A stretch of 64,000 nucleotides of DNA from Actinospineispora eucalypti. Its GTDB lineage: Bacteria > Actinomycetota > Actinomycetes > Mycobacteriales > Pseudonocardiaceae. A model generated the notes under the pieces. The model made no database searches. It saw only the letters and a program-made list of their open reading frames with translations, and was not told the origin of the DNA. The DNA lies in contig JACHMT010000001.1 in the NCBI GenBank assembly GCA_014208095.1, positions 620,001 through 684,000 on the forward strand, written 5' to 3'. Below, in pieces: positions 41,180 to 49,479 of the stretch (its first letter is position 1; the number at the start of each line of letters is the position of its first letter). Both the position numbers and the translations under genes were made by a program.

Positions 41180-42174
41180 TGATCAGCACAGATGAAGTGC
41201 GCATGCTGGCCGACACCGTGGCCAAGGTGCTCGACGACACCCCCCGAGGGGAACTGCTCGCCACGCTGGACGAGCTGGGCTGGTTCGAGCTGTGGTCGGC
41301 GGAGCCGCGGGCGGCCGCGCGCGCGTTGTTCGGCCAGCAGGGCCGGCTGGCGCCGCGCACGTCGCCGACGTTGTTCCCGCTGCTCGGGGCGCGGGCGCTG
41401 GGCCTGGAGGAGGACCTCGCGCAGGCTCCGCCGGCGCTGTTGCCCCGGCTGGACGGGTTCACCGACGGGTTCGTCGCGCCGGAGCCGGACGGCTCGGTGG
41501 TCGCGCTCGGGCAACTGGATGCGCTGGACGCGGCCGAGCGGGCGGTGCTGCCGGTGGCGCTGCCGGACGGCCCGGCGCTGCTCGCCGTGCCGGTGGCCGG
41601 GCTGGACCGGCTACCCGTAACCGGGCTGGATCCGGAGCTCGGGCTGTGCCGGGTGGTGATGGGCGAGCAGGCGCTACGCGGGGCGGACCGGGTGGCGGTG
41701 GGCGCGCCGGCCCGGGAGAGCTGGGCGGAGGCGGTCGCGGTGGGGCAGCGGTTGCTGGCCGAAGAGCTGCTCGGCGTGGTCGCCGAGCAGCTCCGGTTGG
41801 CGCTGGACCACGCGCGCTCACGCGAGCAGTTCGGCCGCCCGATCGGTTCCTTCCAGGCGGTCAAGCACAAGCTGGCCGAGGTGCACGCCTCGGTCACGGT
41901 GGCCGAGCTGGCGGTGCACGAGGCGTGGCTGGATCCCCGCCCGCTGGTCGCCGGCCTGGCCAAGCTGCTGGCCAACCGCGCGGTGGAGGTGGCGAACACG
42001 CACTGTCAGCAGGTGCTGGGCGGCATCGGGTTCACCTGGGAGCACTCGTTCCACTGGTACCTGCGCCGGGGCCGGGTGCTGGCCGCACTGCTCGGCAGTC
42101 GCGCGCAGCTGACCGGGCGGCTGGGTGCGGACTGCATCGCCCGGCGGGCGTTGCCGGTGGTCGCGCGGCTCTGA
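41179..42174 (+). CDS. Acyl-CoA dehydrogenase, subunit 2 of a probable heteromer (FadE)
   Basis: 331 residues, shorter than a normal ACAD and poorly conserved in its middle part. The C-terminal helical bundle is clear: AEELLGVVAEQLRLALDHAR, REQFGRPIGSFQAVKH, and QQVLGGIGFTWEHSFHWYLR. It matches the reduced subunit of heteromeric steroid ACADs and would give one half of each FAD site. The ATG overlaps the stop of subunit 1. Confidence 0.9.
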   Translation: MISTDEVRMLADTVAKVLDDTPRGELLATLDELGWFELWSAEPRAAARALFGQQGRLAPRTSPTLFPLLGARALGLEEDLAQAPPALLPRLDGFTDGFVAPEPDGSVVALGQLDALDAAERAVLPVALPDGPALLAVPVAGLDRLPVTGLDPELGLCRVVMGEQALRGADRVAVGAPARESWAEAVAVGQRLLAEELLGVVAEQLRLALDHARSREQFGRPIGSFQAVKHKLAEVHASVTVAELAVHEAWLDPRPLVAGLAKLLANRAVEVANTHCQQVLGGIGFTWEHSFHWYLRRGRVLAALLGSRAQLTGRLGADCIARRALPVVARL

Positions 42175-42187
42175 TCGGTATGCTTGA

Positions 42188-42197
42188 ACTTTAAAGT
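42188..42197. promoter_or_regulatory. ACTTTAAAGT palindrome upstream of a TetR gene
   Basis: A perfect 10-bp palindrome in the 108 bases before the TetR start, possible autoregulatory site. Confidence 0.3.
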
Positions 42198-42282
42198 AAC
42201 GCTGTGCGATTAATCTGAGATGAATGAATGGGCGGCGCCGCGCGGGCGGTTTTTGATATCGCCTTAACCGTGGAGGAGTTTG

Positions 42283-43014
42283 TTGAGTACTCGACCAATT
42301 GGACGGCGCGACATTGCTCATAGCGATGTAGAAATGTTGCCGTCGACCGGTATTGTCGGTCCGGTGGCCAGTGCTCAGCCGAAGCCCCGCGCCCCCCGGC
42401 GTTCGTCCGCCGAGATCCGCCGGTTGTTGCTGGAAGCCGCCCAGGCGTTATTCGAGCGTCAGGGCTATCAACTGACCACCACCGCGCAGATCATCGAGCG
42501 CGCCGGCGTGGACGCCCCGACGCTTTACCGCCACTTCGCCTCGAAGGCCGAACTATTCGAGGTTGCAATTCTGAGTGCGTTGCGCGACTTTCTCGACCAA
42601 CATTTTGCCCACTGGCGCTCGGTGCCGCCGGGCACCGAGGATGTAGAGGCGTTGACCCGCCGTTTTGTAGTGGGATTCTTTGACGCTTTGGAGTCGCACA
42701 AGGAATCCTTCCGATTGCTCGTGTCCGCGACGCACGAGGAGGGTGTGCTCGGCGACCTGGCCCGGTCGATCAGCCGGCAGTTCACCGAGGGCCTGGTGGC
42801 GATGAGCGAGGCGGTGCTGGGTGAGGCCGAGGCGCAGGGTTACCGGGGCATCAAGTCGCCGGACTCCACCACTGCGGCCTCGCTGGGCATGGTGTTGTCC
42901 GTAGTGCTGTTCGGGGACTGGGTTTTCCCGCCCGGGGAACGCCCGAGTCGCGAAGAACAGATCGACGAATTGGTTGCAATGATGATGCACGGGTACATGC
43001 ACCGCCCGGGCTGA
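42283..43014 (+). CDS. TetR-family transcriptional regulator
   Basis: About 243 residues with a TTG start at 42283 behind GGAGGAG (TTG 42280 is closer than usual). RRSSAEIRRLLLEAAQALFE and TTAQIIERAGVDAPTLYRHF form the DNA-binding domain. The first 35 residues before it are extra and less typical, and codon use in the N-terminal half is noticeably less G+C-rich than in its neighbours. A later start at GTG 42364 is possible. Confidence 0.85.
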   Translation: MSTRPIGRRDIAHSDVEMLPSTGIVGPVASAQPKPRAPRRSSAEIRRLLLEAAQALFERQGYQLTTTAQIIERAGVDAPTLYRHFASKAELFEVAILSALRDFLDQHFAHWRSVPPGTEDVEALTRRFVVGFFDALESHKESFRLLVSATHEEGVLGDLARSISRQFTEGLVAMSEAVLGEAEAQGYRGIKSPDSTTAASLGMVLSVVLFGDWVFPPGERPSREEQIDELVAMMMHGYMHRPG

Positions 43015-43024
43015 CGAAAACAGT

Positions 43025-43804
43025 TCACACCTGGGCGCCGCCGTCCACCGCGAGCGTCTGCCCGGTGATGAACGCGGCCTGCTCGGAGCACAGGAACGCG
43101 ACCGCCCAGGCGACGTCCTCGGCCGCGCCGAGCCGGCGCAGCGGGATCATCTCGTTGAGGATCTTCCGCCGCTGCGCCTCGGTCACCTCGGTCTGCCACA
43201 CCGAGGCGCCCAGCCCGGAGTCGATCCAGCCGGGGCCGACGCAGTTGGCCCGGATGCCGAACCGGCCGCACTCCCGGGCCACGCCCTTCACCAGCGTCTC
43301 GATCGCCGCCTTGGGGCCGGCGGACAGGATGTCGGCCGGGGCCACCCGCCCGGTGGCGCTGGTGATCAGGGCGACCAGGTTGCCGCCGTCGCCCTGCTCC
43401 TTGAACGTGCGCACCGCGCTCTGCGTCAGGTGGAACGCGCCGTGCACGTCGGTGTGCACCACCCGGTGCCATTCCTCGTTGGGGATCTGCCCGATGAAGT
43501 GGAAGCCGAACGACGGCCCGGCGGCGTAGACCACCTGGGCGACCCGGCCGTGCCGCCGGCCGGCGTCGGCCAGCAGTTCGTCGACCGCGTCCGGGTCGGT
43601 CAGGTCGCACCGGACGGCCGTGCAGTCGCCCCCGCCGGCGGAAACCTGGTCGCACAGCTCCCGGGCCCGGTCCGCGTTGCTGTGGTACGTCACCACCACC
43701 GGCACGCCGGCGCCGGCCAGCCGGACCGCGACGGCGGCGCCCAACCCGCCGCTGCCGCCCCCGATCACCGCCGCGCCCTTGGCGTAGCTCAGCTCACCGG
43801 TCAT
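43025..43804 (-). CDS. SDR-family protein lacking the catalytic tyrosine
   Basis: 259 residues. GGGSGGLGAAVAVRLAGAGV binds the dinucleotide and ITSATGR supplies the Ser. Where Y-x3-K is expected the sequence is SAGPK (TCC GCC GGC CCC AAG), so Tyr is Ser. The C-terminal VAFLCSEQAAFITGQTLAVD is normal. It may be an atypical subfamily with other chemistry, or a binding protein. It faces the TetR gene, with only 10 bases between their ends. Confidence 0.85.
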   Translation of the reverse strand: MTGELSYAKGAAVIGGGSGGLGAAVAVRLAGAGVPVVVTYHSNADRARELCDQVSAGGGDCTAVRCDLTDPDAVDELLADAGRRHGRVAQVVYAAGPSFGFHFIGQIPNEEWHRVVHTDVHGAFHLTQSAVRTFKEQGDGGNLVALITSATGRVAPADILSAGPKAAIETLVKGVARECGRFGIRANCVGPGWIDSGLGASVWQTEVTEAQRRKILNEMIPLRRLGAAEDVAWAVAFLCSEQAAFITGQTLAVDGGAQV

Positions 43805-43877
43805 CGAGAGACTCCTTCGATAGTGCGGGCCCGCTAAGTAGGGTCTGGTGTGCTCGGCGAGCCGAGTCTAAGCTATG

Positions 43878-43890
43878 GAGTGCGTACTTA
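43878..43890. promoter_or_regulatory. GAGTGCGTACTTA operator-like site
   Basis: AGTG-CG-TACTT matches the pattern at 18169, 21107 and 39996. It lies 31 bases before the ATG of the membrane-protein operon. Confidence 0.45.
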
Positions 43891-43921
43891 CTCACGACCG
43901 GAGCCGTTCGGGGAGGCAAGC

Positions 43922-44686
43922 ATGTACGACGCTTGGCAGGTACTGGACACGGTCAACCGGACACCCTGGTTGTTCCTGGCGTTGTGCGGCTGCGCGATGA
44001 TCGCCAACTACGTCTGGTTCATCGACGCCTACCGGGTCTCCCTGCGTGAGCGGATCATCAACATCCCGCTGTGGTGCACGTTCTTCTGGTTCGCCCACGA
44101 CACCTCGGTGGTGTACCGGTTCGACACCTGGTTCAACTACTACGACCACTGGTTCACCAAGTTCTGGTGGATCGCCCTGGTGTTCACGGTCAGCTTCGAG
44201 ATCCTGTTCCTGATCCGGGCCGTCCGGTTCGGGCCGGCCGAGCTCTGGCCGGGCGGCGGCCGGAAGGGCTTCACCGCGTTGGTGCTGGTCGGCGTGGTCT
44301 GCTTCGCCATCATGTGGGAGAACGTGAAGGGTGCGCTGGGCGACCCGCTGTACCTGTTCATCTTCGGCATGACGATCGTCAGCTTCCCACCGCTGGTGGT
44401 CTCCCACCTGATGAAGCGCCAGCACGCGCGCGGCTACACCGCCGTGCAGATGGCCGCCTACACGGTGATGGCGGTGTGCTACTTCGTCGCGGTGTGCACG
44501 CTGCTGCCGCACATCTTCCTCACCCCGCTGTACCTCGGCCTGGCCGTGATCAGCGCGGCCGGCGGCATCGCGCTCACCTATGTCGTCTACCAGATGAACC
44601 ACAACGGAAAGCTGTTCGGCCTGCGCGGCGAGCAGCCGGCACCGAAGGCCGGCGACGCGGCGGTGCCGGAGCTGGCGGCTCCCTGA
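43922..44686 (+). CDS. Seven-helix integral membrane protein of unknown function
   Basis: 254 residues from ATG 43922 (GGGGAGG upstream). Seven hydrophobic segments are seen at roughly residues 14-33, 45-65, 78-99, 115-134, 143-163, 176-196 and 203-226; charged residues between them are few. FFWFAHDTSVVYRFDTWFNY and an IMWENVKG segment carry acidic residues in or near the membrane. Size and helix count recall Pyr4-type membrane cyclases, but I see no sequence proof. First gene of a coupled three-gene operon. Confidence 0.75.
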   Translation: MYDAWQVLDTVNRTPWLFLALCGCAMIANYVWFIDAYRVSLRERIINIPLWCTFFWFAHDTSVVYRFDTWFNYYDHWFTKFWWIALVFTVSFEILFLIRAVRFGPAELWPGGGRKGFTALVLVGVVCFAIMWENVKGALGDPLYLFIFGMTIVSFPPLVVSHLMKRQHARGYTAVQMAAYTVMAVCYFVAVCTLLPHIFLTPLYLGLAVISAAGGIALTYVVYQMNHNGKLFGLRGEQPAPKAGDAAVPELAAP

Positions 44687-45882
44687 TGGTCGAGGCGCTG
44701 GCGAAGAAGGCCCAGGCCGCCGGCGCGATCGCTCGCGTGGCCGGCCACGTGCTGGTGGAGAAGGCGCGCAACTCCCGGCCAACCTCGCTGGACGAGGTGC
44801 CGCGCTCGGTCGACGCGCTCACCCCGGAGTGGCTGACCGCCGCGCTGTGCCGGGACGTCCCCGGCGCCCGGGTGCTCGGCGCGACGGCGGTAAGCGGCAG
44901 CGACGGCTCCACCTCCCGGCGCGGGCTGCGCATCGAGTACAACGCGGCCGGCACGGCGGCCGGGCTGCCCACCTCGGTGTACACCAAGTCCACGCCGAGG
45001 CTGTTGTCCCGGCTGATCACCGTGCCGGCCTCCGCGCTGGTCGGGGAGAAGCTGTTCTACGACGCGGTGCGGCCGGGCCTGGACATCGAGGCGCCGGTCG
45101 GCTACCACATGGCGCTGCATCCGGCGGCCGGCCGGTCGATGTTCCTGATGGAGGACGTGGCCACCAGCAAGGGGGTCACCTTCGGCGACCCGACCAAGCA
45201 CGTGCTGGACCGGAAGAACGCGGAAAGCATGGTCGAGCTGCTCGGCACGCTGCACGGCGCGATGTACGAAAGCCCCCGGCTCGGCGGCGAGCTGCGCACC
45301 ATCAAGCCGGTGCTGCGCTGGCAGGTGGACCTGAACCACATGATCAATTTCCCCGGCCGGTCCCTGGTGGGCTTCGACCGGGCGGTCGACGTCATCCCGT
45401 CCGCGTGCCGGCGGCGCCGGGCCGAGGTCTGGCCGGCGGTGATGCGCTCGCTGGAGATGCACCAGCGGGCACCCAGGACGCTGCTGCACCAGGACGTGCA
45501 CGCGCGCAACTGGTACATCCGCCCGGACGGCGTGATGGGCCTCTACGACTGGCAGTGCATGGCCCAGGGCATCTGGGCGCTGGACGTGGCGTACGCGCTC
45601 TCCGCCGGCCTCACCGTGGGGGACCGGCGGGCCTGGGAGCGCGAGTTGCTGGAGCGGTACCTGGAACATCTGGCCGAGGCGGGTGGCCCTAAGCTCACCT
45701 TCGACGAAGCCTGGCGCACCTACCGTCAGCAGGCCTTCCACGGATTTGCGTTCTGGCTCTACACGATCGGGTATGGCAAGCTACAGCCCCAAATGCAGCC
45801 CGACGACGTCTGCCTGAAAATCCTGGAACGGCAGGCAAACATGATCGTTGACCTGGACTGTTTCGAGGCACTGGACGAATGA
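44686..45882 (+). CDS. Aminoglycoside-phosphotransferase-fold kinase (ecdysteroid-kinase-like)
   Basis: 398 residues. LLHQDVHARNWYI is the catalytic H-x-D-x4-N loop and LYDWQCMAQG the metal-binding Asp. The N-lobe is less conserved (SVYTKSTPRL carries a possible ATP-site Lys). The fold phosphorylates small hydroxyl compounds; the relatives acting on ecdysteroids and choline are closest in feel. In this setting a sterol- or terpenoid-like alcohol is a reasonable guess. Start overlaps the stop of the membrane-protein gene (TGATG) and its stop overlaps the next start (ATGA). Confidence 0.85.
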   Translation: MVEALAKKAQAAGAIARVAGHVLVEKARNSRPTSLDEVPRSVDALTPEWLTAALCRDVPGARVLGATAVSGSDGSTSRRGLRIEYNAAGTAAGLPTSVYTKSTPRLLSRLITVPASALVGEKLFYDAVRPGLDIEAPVGYHMALHPAAGRSMFLMEDVATSKGVTFGDPTKHVLDRKNAESMVELLGTLHGAMYESPRLGGELRTIKPVLRWQVDLNHMINFPGRSLVGFDRAVDVIPSACRRRRAEVWPAVMRSLEMHQRAPRTLLHQDVHARNWYIRPDGVMGLYDWQCMAQGIWALDVAYALSAGLTVGDRRAWERELLERYLEHLAEAGGPKLTFDEAWRTYRQQAFHGFAFWLYTIGYGKLQPQMQPDDVCLKILERQANMIVDLDCFEALDE

Positions 45883-46439
45883 CTGAGCTCACCGAAGAGG
45901 CAACCACCGGCGAGATGGCCGGGATGAGCCAACAGATCGCCGTGCTGCTCGCCGAGCGGGAAATCCGCGCGGCGCTGGCCCGCTACTGCCGGGGCATCGA
46001 CCGGCTGGACGAGGATCTGGTCCGCTCCGCGTACCACAACCCGTCCTACGACAACCACGGCGTTTACCAGGGTGACGGCTACGCGTTCGCCTCGTGGGTC
46101 GTGCCGATGCTGCGCCAGGCCTACGAGACCACCATGCACTTCCTGGGCAACTCGCACATCGAGTTCTCCGACAACGACGGTTCGCTGGCCGGCGTGGAAA
46201 CCTACTTCATCGCTTACCACCTCCAGGTGGACGAGGCGGGCAAACGCTGGAACCACGTCTTTGCCGGCCGGTACGTCGACCGGTTCGAGTGCTGGGACGG
46301 GGAGTGGAAGATCGTGCACCGCACCGTGGTGCACGACTGGGACGAGGTCCGGCAGGTGACCGAGCGCTTCCCCGGCGAAATGATGGAGACCTTCATCCCC
46401 GGCCGGCGGGACCACGAGGACGTCTCCTACTGCAAGTGA
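45879..46439 (+). CDS. SnoaL-like (NTF2-fold) protein, 186 residues
   Basis: One NTF2 domain: REIRAALARYCRGIDRLDED is the common N-terminal helix, followed by HFLGNSHIEF and GRYVDRFECWDGEWKIVHRT. Similar domains act as dehydratases, hydrolases or the beta subunits of ring-hydroxylating dioxygenases. It is coupled to the kinase gene by ATGA. Its presence in the operon suggests it acts on the phosphorylated product. Confidence 0.85.
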   Translation: MTELTEEATTGEMAGMSQQIAVLLAEREIRAALARYCRGIDRLDEDLVRSAYHNPSYDNHGVYQGDGYAFASWVVPMLRQAYETTMHFLGNSHIEFSDNDGSLAGVETYFIAYHLQVDEAGKRWNHVFAGRYVDRFECWDGEWKIVHRTVVHDWDEVRQVTERFPGEMMETFIPGRRDHEDVSYCK

Positions 46440-46555
46440 CCGGCGGCGAGCGGTGCGTCCAGGCGGACCATCGCTCGCTGGGCTGGATCCCCGGAAATCG
46501 GCCTGGCGGCGCGTGGCCGCGTCCAGGTCGAGACCGGAGACCCCTGGAGCGCATT
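46440..46555. other. Non-coding left flank of inverted-repeat element
   Basis: No gene seen. The 22 bases just outside each repeat arm are partly alike, so the duplicated unit is longer than the perfect 34 bp. Confidence 0.4.
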
Positions 46556-46843
46556 GAGCACGCTATGGCTCTGCGTGGAAATATGCGACGCCCTGCCAGG
46601 CAGGCGGCGGCCGCCCTGACCGACCGGCTGAGTGTGATTCCACTGCCCCGTTCGCCGAGACGCCGCTCAGGTTTCATCGGCCTTCGAGACGCAGCCCTCG
46701 GCCAAGTCTCGACGTACCGCAGGACCGCCCGCTGCGCATTCGGGCCCGAACAAGGACCAAGCACAGCCCACAAGGGTCACTGGCCCGAACCCCTCCCGGG
46801 CAGGGTGGTGTCGCATATTTCCACGCAGAGCCATAGCGTGCTC
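46556..46843. mobile_element. 288-bp element bounded by perfect 34-bp inverted repeats (MITE-like)
   Basis: The left arm 46556-46589 (starts GAGCACGCTATGGCTCTGCG) is the exact reverse complement of 46810-46843. Each arm contains an ATG reading MALRGNMR inward, but no ribosome site precedes it. The 220 bases between are unique. No transposase gene is present. It could be a miniature element or two inverted copies of a conserved small unit. Confidence 0.6.
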
Positions 46844-47170
46844 GACGTGCTTCGGAGTCTCGGGCTTCGACATGGTTGGCGAGTGCCGCCCAGTCAGGAC
46901 AGCGGAATCGCGAGACACTAGGCCGAACGGCCTAAGCCGGGGTGCGTTCATCGCACCACGTTGGTCGGTGGGCGCAGAAGGCCTCTCATTTTGCCCGCCG
47001 CAGAACGCTCCCTCATAACGTCAACGACGCCAACGGGGTTTGGATGCGGTCCGGCGCGGGGAAATTTTCCGCCGCCCTCGCCCGAGCTCCCGAGGCGCCC
47101 GCGGCCCGCGCGCTCCCCATCGAACGGGCCGAAGCCCTGCCGCCGACCCGCCCCGAGAGGGTTGCCATCC
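46844..47170. other. Non-coding leader before the alpha/beta hydrolase gene
   Basis: Contains the hairpin TAGGCC-GAAC-GGCCTA at 46919-46934 and the promoter side of the hydrolase gene. An open frame spans it but has no start signal and low-complexity Pro/Arg content. Confidence 0.45.
46919..46934. terminator. TAGGCC-GAAC-GGCCTA hairpin
   Basis: Perfect 6-bp stem with a tetraloop; might end transcription from the upstream operon. Confidence 0.35.
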
Positions 47171-48757
47171 GTGCCTGCCCACAACGCCGATCTGGCGCGC
47201 CGCCGGGAATCCGCCGACGCCGACCTGCTTGCCGAGCCCATGGAACAGGGTGCCGCCGCCGGCGGGCCGCCCGCTCTCCCCGGGGTGCCCTCGGTGCCAG
47301 CCCCCCGGCAGTCGCCGGACGTGGAACCGGAGCTGTTCAGCCACCCGGTGTACCGGAGCAGCCAGCAGCGCGCCGGTAGCGGCCCGGCCACCGAGACCTG
47401 GGGACCGGCCACCGAGGCACGGAAGTCCGCGGCCGGGACGCGCGGGGCCGCCCCGACCCCGCCTACCGCCTCCCGGTCCGTTCCGGCGCCGAGGGCGGAG
47501 TGGACGCCGGGAGCGGCCGGTCGGCATGCCAAGCCCGGCCGCCGGCGCCGGACGGCCGTCGAGGCCAAGGAGCCCGGCTGGCGGCGTATCGCGCTGACCG
47601 CGTTGGCCGTCGTGGTAGCGGTACTGCTCGGTTACGGCGGCATCGTGGCCTTCCAGAGCCGTCCGGCCAGCGAGGAGCAGGCAGCTCCCGCTCCCGCGCC
47701 GGCCGCCCCGGCCGCTCCGGCCCCGGCGCCGGCCGACCCGCTGAAGCCGCCCGCGGCGCAGGCTCCGGCCCCGCAGGCGGCCGCGCCGACGCCCCGCACC
47801 GGAACCCCGCCGGCGGGCATGCTGGCCCGGACCGGGCAGCGCAGCGGCAACGCGGACAAGCTGACCCTGCCCGCCGGCGGCACCCTGACCGTGTACGACA
47901 ACTTCCCGATGGCCGGCGCCCCGGCGGTGACCCGGGCCGTCGTGGTGGTGCACGGCACCGGCCGCAACGCCGAGGCCTACTACCAGCGCGCGCTGGCCGC
48001 CGCCAAGACGGCCGGCGTCGGCGACCGCACCATGGTCGTCTCGCCGTGGTTCAAGGGCGACAAGGACGACAAGGTCTCCTCCGGCGAGGCGAGCTGGACC
48101 AACGACGCCTGGAAGCAGGGCTACCCGGCGCAGTCCTCCGGCGGGGTGTCCAGCTTCACCGCGATGGACAACATCATGGCTACGCTGGCCGACAAGAAGC
48201 GCTTCCCCAAGCTCACCCACATCACGCTGACCGGGCACTCCGCCGGCGGCCAGTTCACCCAGCGCTATGCCGCGTTCGGCAAGGCACCGAACGTGCTGAA
48301 CTGGGTGGACTTCAACTTCGCCGTGATGAACCCGTCGTCCTATGTGTACTTCGACGCGGCCCGTCCGGGGAAGAACGGCGCGTTCTCGGTGCCGTCCGGC
48401 TCGAGCTGCCAGGAGTACAACCAGTACAAGTACGGCCTGGACGGCCGGCAGAGCTACCCGGCTCAGCTGTCCGCATCGGCCGCGATGGCCCAGTACGCCT
48501 CCCGCCAGGTCACGGTGTTCACCGGCGGCGCGGACACGGTGGACAACGGGGACCTGGACACCGACTGCGGCGCGATGCTGCAGGGCGCCAACCGGATGGT
48601 GCGGGGTCAGAACTTCGTCAACCACTTCAAGGCGCTCAAGCCCGGCGCACCGCACAAGTTCGTCGTCGTGCCCGGGGTCGACCACGACGGGGAAGCGATG
48701 CTGGGCTCCCCGCTGGCCAGGACGGCCCTGTTCGGCGCCTCGGGCAGCTCGAGCTAG
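47171..48757 (+). CDS. Membrane-anchored extracellular alpha/beta hydrolase
   Basis: 528 residues from GTG 47171 (GAGAGGG upstream). A disordered Pro/Ala/Arg-rich cytoplasmic part of about 135 residues is followed by one transmembrane helix (ALTALAVVVAVLLGYGGIV), then a Pro/Ala linker and an alpha/beta hydrolase with VVVVHGTGRNAEAYYQ (oxyanion) and the nucleophile elbow TGHSAGG. A late HD of PGVDHDGEA is the likely catalytic His. Type II topology puts the enzyme outside. Substrate unknown; cutinase/lipase-like activity is possible. Its TAG stop begins a two-hairpin element. Confidence 0.82.
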   Translation: MPAHNADLARRRESADADLLAEPMEQGAAAGGPPALPGVPSVPAPRQSPDVEPELFSHPVYRSSQQRAGSGPATETWGPATEARKSAAGTRGAAPTPPTASRSVPAPRAEWTPGAAGRHAKPGRRRRTAVEAKEPGWRRIALTALAVVVAVLLGYGGIVAFQSRPASEEQAAPAPAPAAPAAPAPAPADPLKPPAAQAPAPQAAAPTPRTGTPPAGMLARTGQRSGNADKLTLPAGGTLTVYDNFPMAGAPAVTRAVVVVHGTGRNAEAYYQRALAAAKTAGVGDRTMVVSPWFKGDKDDKVSSGEASWTNDAWKQGYPAQSSGGVSSFTAMDNIMATLADKKRFPKLTHITLTGHSAGGQFTQRYAAFGKAPNVLNWVDFNFAVMNPSSYVYFDAARPGKNGAFSVPSGSSCQEYNQYKYGLDGRQSYPAQLSASAAMAQYASRQVTVFTGGADTVDNGDLDTDCGAMLQGANRMVRGQNFVNHFKALKPGAPHKFVVVPGVDHDGEAMLGSPLARTALFGASGSSS

Positions 48758-48811
48758 CGCGGAACGCGCTCGCCGAGCGCGCGCCCAGTTCGGCGCGCGC
48801 GGGAGACACTA
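48755..48811. repeat. Two-hairpin element, copy 2 (between convergent genes)
   Basis: AGCGCG-GAA-CGCGCT (48756-48770) and GCGCGCGCC-CAGTTC-GGCGCGCGC (48777-48800), then GGGAGACAC. Both flanking genes use CTAG bases at its ends as stop codons. Confidence 0.8.
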
Positions 48812-49300
48812 GCGGGCGGAGGCGAAGGGGAGTTCGGCGCGGTGGTACATCTGCTGGCTGACCTGGTCGAGCACGTCGGTGAGCTGGCGGGCGACCGGGT
48901 CGGTCACGCCGTCCAGGCCGAACCGGGTGGCGGCCAGGTCGTTGCCGGCCCTGGTCACCAGCTGCCGGCCCTCCTCGGTGAGCGTGGCCAGCACGGTGCG
49001 CCGGTCGGTCGGGTGGGGCTGGCGGATCACCAGGCCGCGCTCCTGCAGCTGCTCGATGGCCAGCGCGACGGTGGTCTTGTGCACCAGTAGCGCGCGGGAA
49101 AGCTGGCCCAGCGGACGCCGCTGGTCGGGCGAGATCAACAGGGTCGCCATCAGCTGGAACGCGGTCTGGGTCAGGCCGTGCGGACGCAGCACCCGGGTCA
49201 GCTCGTTGGCCACCAGCTGGTGGATGTGGGTGAGCGCGGAGACAGCCTGGAAGTGCTCCGCGCCCGACTCGCGCTGCGTGTTCCAGGGCAACAGTGCCAT
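48809..49300 (-). CDS. MarR-family transcriptional regulator
   Basis: 163 residues. PLGQLSRALLVHKTTVALAI and EQLQERGLVIRQPHPTDRRT form the winged helix, with the conserved D-R wing. Divergent from the FAD oxidoreductase. An ATTC-TATG-GAAT palindrome lies 37 bases upstream. Confidence 0.9.
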   Translation of the reverse strand: MALLPWNTQRESGAEHFQAVSALTHIHQLVANELTRVLRPHGLTQTAFQLMATLLISPDQRRPLGQLSRALLVHKTTVALAIEQLQERGLVIRQPHPTDRRTVLATLTEEGRQLVTRAGNDLAATRFGLDGVTDPVARQLTDVLDQVSQQMYHRAELPFASAR

Positions 49301-49336
49301 GGCTGAGGTCCCTCCGGCAGGATCCCTAAATTCTAT

Positions 49337-49348
49337 ATTCTATGGAAT
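49337..49348. promoter_or_regulatory. ATTC-TATG-GAAT palindrome (probable MarR operator)
   Basis: Inverted repeat in an A+T-rich island of the 179-base divergent region. Likely autoregulatory. Confidence 0.45.
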
Positions 49349-49417
49349 CCGCGCGTCCATCCGCTGAACGAGGGATCTAGCTAGTGTGTGGTGACTTCAC
49401 AGCACCTTACCGTATTT

Positions 49418-49440
49418 GTCTAGCCCTCGGTAGTCTAGAC
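49418..49440. promoter_or_regulatory. GTCTAG-N11-CTAGAC inverted repeat
   Basis: A 6-11-6 inverted repeat about 40 bases before the FAD oxidoreductase start, in range of its -35 region. Confidence 0.4.
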
Positions 49441-49479
49441 ACCAACGATTATTTAATACAACAGTGTTAGGATAATGGG

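Noticed and set aside
46561..46840. Two small genes starting MALRGNMR inside the inverted repeats.
   Set aside because: No ribosome sites, no shared reading beyond the repeat, and their likeness follows from the inverted repeat itself.
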